Origin: Kangiella sp. HZ709
GTDB lineage: Bacteria > Pseudomonadota > Gammaproteobacteria > Enterobacterales > Kangiellaceae
Length of the DNA stretch: 64,000 bases
NCBI RefSeq assembly: GCF_009674675.1
Contig: NZ_WKJC01000001.1
Span: forward strand, 1,309,031-1,373,030
Direction: 5' to 3'
Shown: piece by piece, positions 43,738 to 52,491 of the stretch
Layout of the letters: every line of letters begins with the position of its first letter
How positions within the stretch are numbered: position 1 is the first letter of the stretch
The notes under the pieces: model-generated
What the model saw: only the letters and a program-made list of their open reading frames with translations
What the model was told of the DNA's origin: nothing
The model's database searches: none
Program-made: the position numbers and the translations under genes

Positions 43738-45759
43738 TTATCTTTTACTTTTAAGTACTCTTGTTTCAACCGTTGCTTTTATTTGGTTGCCCGTATCATC
43801 TTCTATCGTATATTCAGTTTCAAACACACCGGCTTCTTTTGGCGTACCACTAAGGACATTAGTAGAAATATCTAACCTTAACCCACTTGGTAGGCCTTTG
43901 GCCGTAACTGTGAATTTAGAACTATCGTTATCACTTATATAACTATTTAAATCGATAAAGATACTCTGCCCTAAAGTTAAATTCTGAATCAGAGCAATAA
44001 AACTGTCAGTATCAAACATTGGGGGGTCCGAAAGCTCTACAGCGCCGATATCAATTAAACCTCCTATAACTCGTGCATATCCACGTTGATCTGTTGCCGG
44101 ATTACTACCCGCAACTCCATTATCAATAAGTGGACTTCCAGGTAGTGGCAAGTGCGTTCGAGTTGGCCCTCCATAATAATCTAACGGGGCTAACTGCGAA
44201 GGGCCTGATGCTGTTGCTCCACAACTACCATCATCTATATGCACACCTCCACTAAGAGTGACATTGCTACTAAAATCCGAACTACAGAGTCCGTCAGCTA
44301 AAACTGTATTCCTCAATATCGCATCAGAAGAATTAAATGCAAAAACAGAGCCTCCAATATTCTCAGCAAAAGTACTATTATTTAATTCTACTGAAGCACC
44401 ATTATTCGCATACATAGCCCCTCCTTCATCCCCTGAGTCATTACCTGATAAGGTGCTATTGGTTAACGCTAGAATTCCACCGTCTATAAAAATTCCTCCA
44501 CCTCGAACATTGGCTTTATTGCGATATAGAGTGCTGGTCTCAATATTTACTATAGCGTTATCTTCAGCAAAAATTGCTCCTCCTCTATCTTCACTGTTGT
44601 TAAGTGATAAAAAACTTCTCTCTAAATTAACATTAGAATTTTCGGTAGAAATGGCTGCTCCCGACAGGGACGCTCTATTTCCAAAGAAAAACACATTATT
44701 TGCACTAACTGTTGCTCCCTGTCGAACAAGAACTGCGCCCCCATTTGTACTACTATTGCCTGTAAAGGTACTGTTCGTTATGTTTACAGAAGAACCTGGC
44801 CAACTAACCATGATCGCACCACCACCTACCCCACCAGAGCTTGTGGATAAGGTTTTATTATCTGCAAAAGTCGTTTCAAATATACTTACACTGGTGCCTG
44901 CCTGTCCGGCGTAAATTGCCCCTCCAGTAAACATCGCATTGTTGTCCTTAATATGAACACCACTGACCTTCAGAGTAGATCCGCCAGTAATATGAAATGC
45001 TCCGCCTATAACAGATGCACTATTGTTTGACACTAAATTATTAGTTACCGTTATCTTTGAGTTTATATAGGCCCTAGCAGCGCCGCCACGAGCACCGCTG
45101 TTACCCGACAACGCAGTATTGGTAAGATGTACACCAGCATTATAGTAAGCAGCAATACCGCCTCCTCGATTAGCGCTATTATTAGACACTACACTATCGT
45201 TCAGATATACAGATGAAGAATTCAAAGCAATAACGGCTCCTCCTGCAAAAGCAGCGTTATTATCTGACAATATATTTTTATCTACAGTCACAATAGCGCC
45301 TGAAATAGCCGCGATAGCTCCTCCATTACCAACATAACTCAACGCAGTTACAGCACTCGAGCCTTGCCCATTTACTAACTTTAGATTTAATAAGTTAAGT
45401 TTTATGCCATCGGCAATAAAGATTGAATATGCATTATCGCCACTAATGGTGATTTGGTTATTACCTGAAGGGCCTGTAACCATCAGACCATCCGTCACCG
45501 TAGGTAAGTCCGCAGTTAAGAGAATGGTGCTACCGTTTATGCTGCTATCGAATATAATTTCGTCGCCGCCAATACTCCCGGCAGTACAACCACCAGACGT
45601 AGTACCTGTATTTGCTGCGATAATGGCATCTGCCAAACTACATGTAGCTAATCCGCCAGTTCCGCCGTTCGCACTATTAACCACAATGACTGCAGCTTGA
45701 GTACTCAGAGATAGCATTAGTAGTACAAAAGCAGCAGCAAGTTTCCTATAAAATTTCAT
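43738..45759 (-). CDS. Secreted polymorphic-repeat beta-helix protein with Ig-like C-terminus
   Basis: A 673-residue exported protein. The signal peptide is at about 1-22 (cut after TQA). CSLADAIIAANTG near residue 42 is the usual start of this family of extracellular repeat proteins. Residues about 145-510 hold about twelve units with GGAI/GGGI/GGAV followed by NNSA/GNSS-type turns, the pattern of chlamydial polymorphic outer-membrane repeats, predicted to form a right-handed beta helix. Then comes DNGVAGSNPATDQRGYARVIGG and an Ig-like domain with LPSGLRLDISTNVLSGTP (about 575-670). No autotransporter barrel or sorting tail is seen, so how it stays at or leaves the surface is unclear. Likely roles are adhesion or polymer binding, by inference. 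Confidence 0.82.
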   Translation of the reverse strand: MKFYRKLAAAFVLLMLSLSTQAAVIVVNSANGGTGGLATCSLADAIIAANTGTTSGGCTAGSIGGDEIIFDSSINGSTILLTADLPTVTDGLMVTGPSGNNQITISGDNAYSIFIADGIKLNLLNLKLVNGQGSSAVTALSYVGNGGAIAAISGAIVTVDKNILSDNNAAFAGGAVIALNSSSVYLNDSVVSNNSANRGGGIAAYYNAGVHLTNTALSGNSGARGGAARAYINSKITVTNNLVSNNSASVIGGAFHITGGSTLKVSGVHIKDNNAMFTGGAIYAGQAGTSVSIFETTFADNKTLSTSSGGVGGGAIMVSWPGSSVNITNSTFTGNSSTNGGAVLVRQGATVSANNVFFFGNRASLSGAAISTENSNVNLERSFLSLNNSEDRGGAIFAEDNAIVNIETSTLYRNKANVRGGGIFIDGGILALTNSTLSGNDSGDEGGAMYANNGASVELNNSTFAENIGGSVFAFNSSDAILRNTVLADGLCSSDFSSNVTLSGGVHIDDGSCGATASGPSQLAPLDYYGGPTRTHLPLPGSPLIDNGVAGSNPATDQRGYARVIGGLIDIGAVELSDPPMFDTDSFIALIQNLTLGQSIFIDLNSYISDNDSSKFTVTAKGLPSGLRLDISTNVLSGTPKEAGVFETEYTIEDDTGNQIKATVETRVLKSKR

Positions 45760-45828
45760 ATCATTAGTCCTGAATTATTTCCAAAAGGAAAAAATATGCT
45801 TTCTGCTAATATCAGTACAGGTTTTTAC

Positions 45829-45893
45829 AGGGTAAAACCCGGGTAAGATTTTGATATGCGATAACAGACTTAGTTTTACCCTATTTCTACCCT
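45829..45893. promoter_or_regulatory. GGGTAAAA inverted repeats between divergent envelope genes
   Basis: AGGGTAAAAC (45829-45838) is exactly complementary to GTTTTACCCT (45873-45882). Extra half-sites are GGGTAA (45841-45846) and CTACCCT (45887-45893). They lie in the 230-base gap between the divergent beta-helix gene and the small secreted protein gene, where a regulator could control both. A GGGTAA/TTACCC pair also occurs at 49404-49423. Confidence 0.45.
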
Positions 45894-45989
45894 CTTATTT
45901 CATTGTTAGTCAAAATTACTAAAGTTAGGCTTTTGATTGTTCTTAATAGAGAACGTCACTCTATCAATTTTTAACTTAAGGAAAACGAG

Positions 45990-46460
45990 ATGAAATTAAT
46001 TAAAAAAAGTCTATTAACACTAGTAGTGGGAATATCCATAACATTGCCCGCAATATCTAAAGCTGCACAAAACTGTCCAACCTGTGGCGGATATTTTTAT
46101 ACTGCAGTAGCACAAATGAATAATAATGGAATCATCAGTTATCAGTACGCTAGTCGAGGACCTTATGCTACTGAGGAGGAGTGTCTACAGGCGACATATG
46201 AAGATTATGCAAACAATGACTCTTGGCTACCATTCGAAGGCAGTCCAAAATGTGTTTACCGCTTTGAAACTGATTATGAAGCCTATGAAGAAATATTGGA
46301 CTTTTGGAATACTACAGCACCACCCACAGGTTCGGGCGCTGGCTCTATGAATAATGAAGAGTTAATTAAGAAAATTAAAATTCTTCGCCAAGATTACAGT
46401 ATCAGGTCCTATAACCACAAACTGGAAGCCATGATTACTGATCCTGAAATGGATGATTGA
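45990..46460 (+). CDS. Small secreted Cys-containing protein, unknown
   Basis: A 156-residue exported protein. AAGGA lies at 45978-45982, about eight bases before the ATG. The signal peptide covers about 1-26 (cut after SKA-A). The mature part starts with NCPTCGG, a CxxC pair, and has two more cysteines (EECLQ, KCVYR), so two disulfides are possible. It is rich in Tyr, Glu and Asn. A flexible segment, TTAPPTGSGAGSMNNEE, precedes a helical C-terminus (ELIKKIKILRQDYSIRSYNHKLEAM). I do not recognise a family. It is divergent from the beta-helix protein gene and followed by a terminator. Confidence 0.75.
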   Translation: MKLIKKSLLTLVVGISITLPAISKAAQNCPTCGGYFYTAVAQMNNNGIISYQYASRGPYATEEECLQATYEDYANNDSWLPFEGSPKCVYRFETDYEAYEEILDFWNTTAPPTGSGAGSMNNEELIKKIKILRQDYSIRSYNHKLEAMITDPEMDD

Positions 46461-46513
46461 TTTAAAAATAGCAAAATCAATTTCTTGAATATCTATTCTC
46501 AACTGTTTACATT

Positions 46514-46545
46514 AAGAAGCCTTAGCTTTTGCAAGGCTTCTTTCT
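46514..46545 (+). terminator. Intrinsic terminator after the small secreted protein gene
   Basis: AAGAAGCCTT (46514-46523) pairs perfectly with AAGGCTTCTT (46533-46542) around a nine-base loop and runs into TCTT. It separates the 45990 gene from the TPR gene. Confidence 0.8.
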
Positions 46546-46591
46546 TAACGCATAATCATCTTCAAATCTATGATTTCTATAATGACAATAT

Positions 46592-48718
46592 ATGTACGCA
46601 AATAAAAATTTAAATTCTCTAGTGATACTTTTAATACTTTCAGCAATAACTATGCAGGTAAATGCGCAGAATCAAACAGATGGGGCTTTGTTTGCACAAT
46701 GTCAGTTGGCATATAACCAAGAGCCTATCAATGCAGCTAAAGAAGCTTGCCAAATTGCGAAACAAAAAGCTATTGCATCAAATGAACTAGAGCAAAATTT
46801 AGCTATTACTAGGCTTTTAATAAAAATAAATATAAAACTCGGCAATCATGATCCAATAGAAACACTATTTACTGATGCAAAATCTTTGGTGACTTCAGAA
46901 ATTGAGCGTCATGAAATCCTTAGAGACCATGGTGCTTATTACTACCATCAAGGAGATTACAATCAAGCAGAGCCGCACTTTCAGCTAGGCCTGGAAAAAG
47001 CTCAGGAGTTAAATGACTCTAAACGAGTTGCTAAATCGCTCAATGATTTAGGCCTAATAAGGCTAAGAAAATTAGAATATAAAGAGGCTCTGACTTATTT
47101 GGAACAAAGTTTGGACATCAAGGAATCATTGCAATTAGAACATTCATCAGCAGTAACCGTTCGCAATATAGCTTTAGTTTATTATCGCTTAAAGGATAAC
47201 CAAGCTGCGCTCAAATTTTATTTGGATGCGCTGCAAAGGTACCAAAAGGCTTTATCAGAAGACCCATCAAACAAAACATTGCCGGACCGTATTATCCATA
47301 TAAATACTGATTTGGCTGCACTGTATGCTCGTCTGGGTGACAACATCAATAGCGAAAGAACCTTAGCTAACGTCTACTCATCTATACATGCAATGAGTGA
47401 TAATAATTCAAAAAGATCTAGGTACATCGATTTAGCTGAAGGTTTAATCGAGGCTGCTGATTACTCCCTGGCTAAGCAATTCCTTGATAAGGCGACAGAG
47501 TTACTAAGTGCCAGCGATAATAATCATAGCCGCCTTTATTATTTATTAGGGAAGTCCGAATTTGAATTAAATAATTTAGAAACCGCGCTAAGCTTCACAA
47601 CCCTTTCAGTTCAAATGGCAGAACAATATTCTGACAATCTAATACTTTTGAAAGTATATAAGCTCTACTCCGATATTGAAGAAAAACTTGGGAACACTAG
47701 CAAGGCATTAATAAATTTCAAGAAGCATTTCCATATTCAGCAAGCTAGTCATGAAGAAAAGTATAATAATGATCTAAGGCAAATAAAGTTTAAGCTAGAA
47801 ACCCAGCTCAATGAAAAGCGAATTTTAGAACGCGACAATGCATTATTGCTAAGCACTACCAATAACCAAAGGCTGACCTTGATCTTATATTTAATTTTAG
47901 GGTTTATTCTAGTTTTATCCTTATTTTTTTATCATCGCTTCAAACTTAATCGACAAAAAAGGTTACAGCTAAAAACTGAGCTGCAATCTCATAAAGCACG
48001 ACTAGTAGAGTTAGAAAAGCCTCTTTTAAATTTCAAGCATTTATTTAAAGATAACGAAGAACGTATACTTATCTGTAATGACGCTGGTTTTATTGTTTAT
48101 AGTAACCTGTCATCTATTTCCGACTCAGATCCGATAACGGACCTGAATTTAAGTCAATTTTCTAAAGATTTGAATTATCAATTTGAAAAGTGTATTGAAT
48201 CGGGCGAGAGTCTAATCTCGAGGGTAGCTCAAGATACTAATATCGACTCTCTTGAGTTTATTAAAATAACCCCGCTATTTAACTCTGAGTATTATGCTTT
48301 CGAGTTTCTTTCAGATGATTCCAGACCTTTTGATTCTTCCAGAAGAATAGCAAATGCTAATCGCTTTGCTCAGTCTATAAATTCGCTAAGTATTGATATC
48401 AATGATATCGGGTTGCTACGTCCGATTATCGTTGATGCGATGAAATTATGTGTAGACTCATGGATAAGAGTTACTCAAACCAATAAAGTCGAATTCGCAG
48501 AACAAAGCAAAATATGGAAAGTTAACATCGATGAAGGTCGCTTAAGAACACGTTCTTTAGATAAGTATTTATCTATAAAAGCACTACCTAAGCAACCAAG
48601 ATTAAAGAATGTTATTAAAACTTGTTACTTCTTATTATCAAATAAAGAATTAACCAGCATCGAAAGAGAGTCAATCGAACTCTATCTCAATAAAATCCTA
48701 GCCTTTGACAAAAGTTAA
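46592..48718 (+). CDS. TPR transmembrane sensor-like protein with unknown C-terminal module
   Basis: A 708-residue protein. The signal peptide (about 1-25, cut after VNA) is followed by a periplasmic TPR array (about 30-385; for example ADYSLAKQFLDKATEL and DLGLIRLRKLEYKEALTYLEQSLDIKE) and a predicted coiled coil (about 395-428). One membrane helix lies at about 429-448. On the cytoplasmic side come a coiled coil, a PAS-like fold (about 490-590, ILICNDAGFIVYSN) and a conserved-looking end (about 605-690) with KVEFAEQSKIWKVNIDEGRLRTRSLDKYL. No kinase, cyclase or recognised DNA-binding motif is visible. The layout is that of a transmembrane signal receptor. What the C-terminal module does is unknown to me. 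Confidence 0.75.
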   Translation: MYANKNLNSLVILLILSAITMQVNAQNQTDGALFAQCQLAYNQEPINAAKEACQIAKQKAIASNELEQNLAITRLLIKINIKLGNHDPIETLFTDAKSLVTSEIERHEILRDHGAYYYHQGDYNQAEPHFQLGLEKAQELNDSKRVAKSLNDLGLIRLRKLEYKEALTYLEQSLDIKESLQLEHSSAVTVRNIALVYYRLKDNQAALKFYLDALQRYQKALSEDPSNKTLPDRIIHINTDLAALYARLGDNINSERTLANVYSSIHAMSDNNSKRSRYIDLAEGLIEAADYSLAKQFLDKATELLSASDNNHSRLYYLLGKSEFELNNLETALSFTTLSVQMAEQYSDNLILLKVYKLYSDIEEKLGNTSKALINFKKHFHIQQASHEEKYNNDLRQIKFKLETQLNEKRILERDNALLLSTTNNQRLTLILYLILGFILVLSLFFYHRFKLNRQKRLQLKTELQSHKARLVELEKPLLNFKHLFKDNEERILICNDAGFIVYSNLSSISDSDPITDLNLSQFSKDLNYQFEKCIESGESLISRVAQDTNIDSLEFIKITPLFNSEYYAFEFLSDDSRPFDSSRRIANANRFAQSINSLSIDINDIGLLRPIIVDAMKLCVDSWIRVTQTNKVEFAEQSKIWKVNIDEGRLRTRSLDKYLSIKALPKQPRLKNVIKTCYFLLSNKELTSIERESIELYLNKILAFDKS

Positions 48719-48719
48719 G

Positions 48720-49325
48720 CTAAGAGTTTTCTTCTTCTGAAATTTCTTGAGCCGTGTCGGATTGGCTATTGGCATCTACACAATGAAATTGTAACCCATG
48801 ACTAGTTTGGTATTCAGCATGATGGTTACCGTTTGTCGTTTCTCCAATACTAGATACAAATGAATTGGGACCTTTAAAGTAAGGAACTAATACAACTGGT
48901 TCGCTTTGCGCGCCAGATGAAGACCAGAGTTCCGTTTGTTTAAAATGGCAATAACCAATCGCAGCCAAACCCGCTGTCATAAATAACTGACTGTGATCGT
49001 CAAGGTCTCCACATAGAGACGATATTTTGTCAGATGCAACATCTGCATAAATACTACACTCCACTTCGGCATTGGATTTATTGGACGATGCGGATATATA
49101 CGAAATCAGACCAGGCACATTCACTTGTTCTGATATTGCTTCTACGTCTATGGTTTTTGCGTAGTTACTCCACTGATTAATCTCATATTCAGAAAATTGC
49201 ATCTGGTCGCTCAAAATATGGTGATTAACTAACTGCGAATTCAATTCTTGGGGTAATTTGTGTGCGTAAACCGGTTTGTTCACCAATAAAAAGATACTGG
49301 CTAAAAAAATTAGTTTTTTTGACAT
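48720..49325 (-). CDS. Small secreted protein with four cysteines, unknown
   Basis: I choose the ATG at 49323-49325 (201 residues), with a GAGA about eight bases upstream. Another ATG two codons earlier abuts that site, and a longer frame to 49388 reads as intergenic. The signal peptide ends near VYAHK (about residue 21). The mature protein has four cysteines (ECSIYAD, SLCGDL, GYCHFK, FHCVD) and an acidic C-terminus. No family is recognised. The stop codon is one base from that of the convergent TPR gene, so there is no room for a terminator between them. A GGGTAA/TTACCC palindrome lies upstream. Confidence 0.7.
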   Translation of the reverse strand: MSKKLIFLASIFLLVNKPVYAHKLPQELNSQLVNHHILSDQMQFSEYEINQWSNYAKTIDVEAISEQVNVPGLISYISASSNKSNAEVECSIYADVASDKISSLCGDLDDHSQLFMTAGLAAIGYCHFKQTELWSSSGAQSEPVVLVPYFKGPNSFVSSIGETTNGNHHAEYQTSHGLQFHCVDANSQSDTAQEISEEENS

Positions 49326-49403
49326 CTTCATTCTCACTAAAGGATATTTTTGGAAAGACTGACAGGATATTTTGTAATTATCAACCAATTATCTGATTTT
49401 AAA

Positions 49404-49423
49404 GGGTAAAAACAAAATTACCC
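49404..49423. promoter_or_regulatory. GGGTAA-N8-TTACCC palindrome
   Basis: GGGTAA at 49404-49409 and TTACCC at 49418-49423 form a palindrome in the gap between nuoN and the small secreted protein gene. It may be an operator related to the one at 45829-45893, or a weak AT-looped terminator of the nuo operon (minus strand, followed by TTTAAAA). Confidence 0.4.
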
Positions 49424-49453
49424 AGCCAAACTCAGCTCATTTAAGGCCTACAG

Positions 49454-50932
49454 CTAAATATACTGGAATGCTTTTTGACAAAAATCGAGTAATTGAGTGG
49501 GGAATAAGCCTAGTGCTATAACGGCTATGCTAGTAATGCCAAGGCCTAATCGCAGGCTTCTTTCCGCACGGATACGGGCTTCATTTTTAGCTTTATCAAA
49601 GAAGATAACTTTAACCACCCGCAGGTAATAGAACAATCCGATAATTGACATAAAGGCAGCTACTAAAGCTAACCAAATTAAACCCTCGACATTAAGAACG
49701 GCTTTAATAACTTCTAATTTTGCCCAGAAGCCGACAAATGGTGGCAGGCCAGCCATGGATAAAAACAAGAAACTCACCAATAAACCCGCCCAAGGATTTC
49801 GCTGGCCCAATCCTTTGAGGTCATCTATTAGACTTATTTCTTGCTGTCCCTTGGCCATATATATTAAGCAGCCAAAAGCTCCAACCGTGGTAATCGCGTA
49901 GGTTAAAATATAAAACAGCGAGGCACTATAGCCTTGAGTGTTACCTGCGATTATTCCTAGTAAGAAGTAACCAATATGAGCAATAGCAGAGTAAGCCAAT
50001 AAACGCTTTATATTCGTTTGCGCTATCGCCACTAAGTTACCCACCACCATCGATAGTAACGATAAAATAATGAGTAAGTTTTGCCAATCCGCAATAGCAC
50101 CAGCAAAAGCGAAGACCAAAACCCTAATCGCTAAACCAAAAGCTGCCACCTTAGGTACGGAGGCCAAAAACACGGTTGTCGAAGTTGGTGCACCTTGGTA
50201 CACATCGGGTACCCACATTTGGAAAGGAACGGCACCGAATTTAAATGCTAAACCAGTGACAATAAAGACCAGTGCAAAGCGTAAAGTTAAATTCGCCTCA
50301 TTGTCAGATAAATAGGCTGCAATATCAGCCACGTGGATTTGACTGGTAACGCCGTACACAAAAGAAATACCGTAAAGGATGAAGCCACTAGCGATTGCCC
50401 CCATCACAAAGTATTTTACTGCTGCCTCAGAGCTTAATTTTTCGCGACGATTCATCGCTACGAGTGCATATAAGCACAGCGACATTAATTCAAGACCTAA
50501 GTACAAACTCAAAAGGCTCGAGCCGCTAACTAGCACCATCATCCCAAGCAAAGCAAACAAATGGAGTAAATAATATTCCCCTCTTAATATCCGACGCTGC
50601 AAGATATAGGGCCTAGCAAACATTAAAGACAAAGAGGTTAAAACCAACATCGAAATTTTTAAAGTTGCTGACAATGGGTCATGAATAAAGTGTCGATGAT
50701 ATAGAAAGTCTTGGCTTGTTGGAAATTGAAATAATAATATAACGCCGGTCACCAATAGAATAAATTGAGCTAACTTGTAGCTTAATTTTCTATCCATGTC
50801 GGTAGAGAATGCATCAATGAGTAATAACACTGAAGCGGCTGATAATAAGAATATTTCCGGTAATAAAGGCCAGAAGTCATGACTGACAGAGTTTAATATT
50901 TGGGGGGCTGTCGCCAAACTTTGGGTAAACAT
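49454..50932 (-). CDS. nuoN: NADH-quinone oxidoreductase subunit N
   Basis: A 492-residue antiporter-like membrane subunit of complex I with about 14 helices. It is one of three proton-translocating modules. Family segments are LGLELMSLCLYALVAMNRR (with the conserved glutamate), FKFGAVPFQMWVPDVYQGAPTSTTVFLASVPK, IAQTNIKRLLAYSAIAHIGYFLLG and FLSMAGLPPFVGFWAKLEV. It is the last gene of the nuo operon and overlaps nuoM by one base. Length matches E. coli NuoN (485). Confidence 0.97.
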   Translation of the reverse strand: MFTQSLATAPQILNSVSHDFWPLLPEIFLLSAASVLLLIDAFSTDMDRKLSYKLAQFILLVTGVILLFQFPTSQDFLYHRHFIHDPLSATLKISMLVLTSLSLMFARPYILQRRILRGEYYLLHLFALLGMMVLVSGSSLLSLYLGLELMSLCLYALVAMNRREKLSSEAAVKYFVMGAIASGFILYGISFVYGVTSQIHVADIAAYLSDNEANLTLRFALVFIVTGLAFKFGAVPFQMWVPDVYQGAPTSTTVFLASVPKVAAFGLAIRVLVFAFAGAIADWQNLLIILSLLSMVVGNLVAIAQTNIKRLLAYSAIAHIGYFLLGIIAGNTQGYSASLFYILTYAITTVGAFGCLIYMAKGQQEISLIDDLKGLGQRNPWAGLLVSFLFLSMAGLPPFVGFWAKLEVIKAVLNVEGLIWLALVAAFMSIIGLFYYLRVVKVIFFDKAKNEARIRAERSLRLGLGITSIAVIALGLFPTQLLDFCQKAFQYI

Positions 50933-52461
50933 TAGCGAGCTCCCTCTATATTCAATTCAGCAATTTTTGTATCTGTTAATTGTAGTAGTGTTTCCAATGA
51001 TGGTTGCATAATCTCTATCAAAGGTTGCGGATAGATACCCAAAGCTATAATCAAAGCAGCAAGACTAAATAAAATAAACTTTTCACGCATATTAAGATCT
51101 TCAAGCCTCTCAATAGAATCATTTAAAGGCTTACCAAAGATCACACGCTTATATAACCACAATGAATAAGCAGCGCCAAGAACCAGCGTAGTACCCGCAA
51201 CCAGCGCTATACGCCAATCTGCTTGGAACGAAGAAAGAATCACAAAGAATTCGCCAATAAATCCTGAAGTGCCAGGTAAGCCCGCATTGGCCAAGACAAA
51301 CAGCATCATCAGAGCACCAAAGATTGGCATGCTGTTAATTACGCCACCATAATCAGAAATATTTCGGCTATGAACTCTATCATATAAAACGCCTATCGAG
51401 AAAAACATTGCTCCCGATATTAAGCCGTGCGAAATCATTTGAATCATAGCGCCTTGCAATGCCATAGAACTAGCATCAAGACTCGATAAATTAAAGATAA
51501 TAAAAATGCCTAAAGTAACAAAACCCATGTGCGCAATTGAAGAGTAAGCAATCAGCTTTTTCATATCTTCTTGAGCTAAAGCCACAAAACCAATGTAAGC
51601 AATCGCAATTAACGAAAACAGTATTAATAACCAAGCATATTCGCTAGCTGCATCAGGAGTCACTGGTAAGGCAAAACGTAAGAAACCATAGCCGCCCATT
51701 TTTAACATGATGGCGGCTAAAATAACCGAACCGCCGGTTGGTGCTTCAACATGAGCATCGGGTAACCAAGTATGTACTGGCACCATTGGGATCTTAACGG
51801 CAAAAGCTGCTACAAAAGCAGTAAAGATTATAGTTTGCTCTAGCATACTCAACGGCATCTGTTGCATGTCAGCAATATTAAATGAGCCAATAACTGAGCC
51901 CATATAGATTAATGCCACCAACATAAATATCGAGCCGAAAAAGGTAAACAAAAAGAATTTAATGGTTGCGTAGATTCTATTGGGTCCGCCCCAAACACCG
52001 ATCATTAAAAACATCGGTATCAAGATCGCTTCCCAAAACACGTAAAATAGGATGGCATCTTGGGCAACAAAAACACCATTCATTAAACCAGTTAAAACTA
52101 AAGCGGCGGAAAAGTATTGCGCACGACGAAATTTAATACTACCAATCGCTGCAATCACCACCAATAAGTTGATAAAGCAGGTAAGCACAATCAATGGCAC
52201 TGCAATGCCATCAACTCCAAGCGAGTAATTAATATTAAGGGATGGGATCCAGCGGGCAAATTCAACTAGCTCCATTTGTCCAGAAGAACCATCGAATAGA
52301 TATACCAACCAGCCACTTAAGAGAATGATAAGAATAGAAATAACAAAGCTGATCCTTTGACTCCAAACAAGTTGTTTGTCGCCAGGGCCAAATAGCACTA
52401 AGAAGCCGCCGATTAATGGCACCCAAATTAATAAACTTAATATTGGTATTTCCGTTAACAT
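50932..52461 (-). CDS. nuoM: NADH-quinone oxidoreductase subunit M
   Basis: A 509-residue antiporter-like membrane subunit, the length of E. coli NuoM. Signature segments are FYVFWEAILIPMFLMIGVWGG (conserved Glu), FAVKIPMVPVHTWLPDAHVEAPTGGSVILAAIMLKMGGYGFLRF (conserved Lys and His), LAQEDMKKLIAYSSIAHMGFVTLG and GLPGTSGFIGEFFVIL. It translocates protons next to NuoL and NuoN. It overlaps nuoN and follows nuoL by about 30 bases. Confidence 0.97.
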   Translation of the reverse strand: MLTEIPILSLLIWVPLIGGFLVLFGPGDKQLVWSQRISFVISILIILLSGWLVYLFDGSSGQMELVEFARWIPSLNINYSLGVDGIAVPLIVLTCFINLLVVIAAIGSIKFRRAQYFSAALVLTGLMNGVFVAQDAILFYVFWEAILIPMFLMIGVWGGPNRIYATIKFFLFTFFGSIFMLVALIYMGSVIGSFNIADMQQMPLSMLEQTIIFTAFVAAFAVKIPMVPVHTWLPDAHVEAPTGGSVILAAIMLKMGGYGFLRFALPVTPDAASEYAWLLILFSLIAIAYIGFVALAQEDMKKLIAYSSIAHMGFVTLGIFIIFNLSSLDASSMALQGAMIQMISHGLISGAMFFSIGVLYDRVHSRNISDYGGVINSMPIFGALMMLFVLANAGLPGTSGFIGEFFVILSSFQADWRIALVAGTTLVLGAAYSLWLYKRVIFGKPLNDSIERLEDLNMREKFILFSLAALIIALGIYPQPLIEIMQPSLETLLQLTDTKIAELNIEGAR

Positions 52462-52491
52462 TTAGTTTTATTCTCTATTAACTGTCGAGCT

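Noticed and set aside
44258-44914. A 218-codon open frame on the plus strand inside the beta-helix gene
   Set aside because: It is the complement of repeated GGA/AAT-rich codons of the repeat protein, has no ribosome-binding site and its product resembles no protein.
45937-45952. GTTCT-N6-AGAAC palindrome upstream of the gene at 45990
   Set aside because: Arms of five bases are expected by chance in an AT-rich region and no second copy was found.
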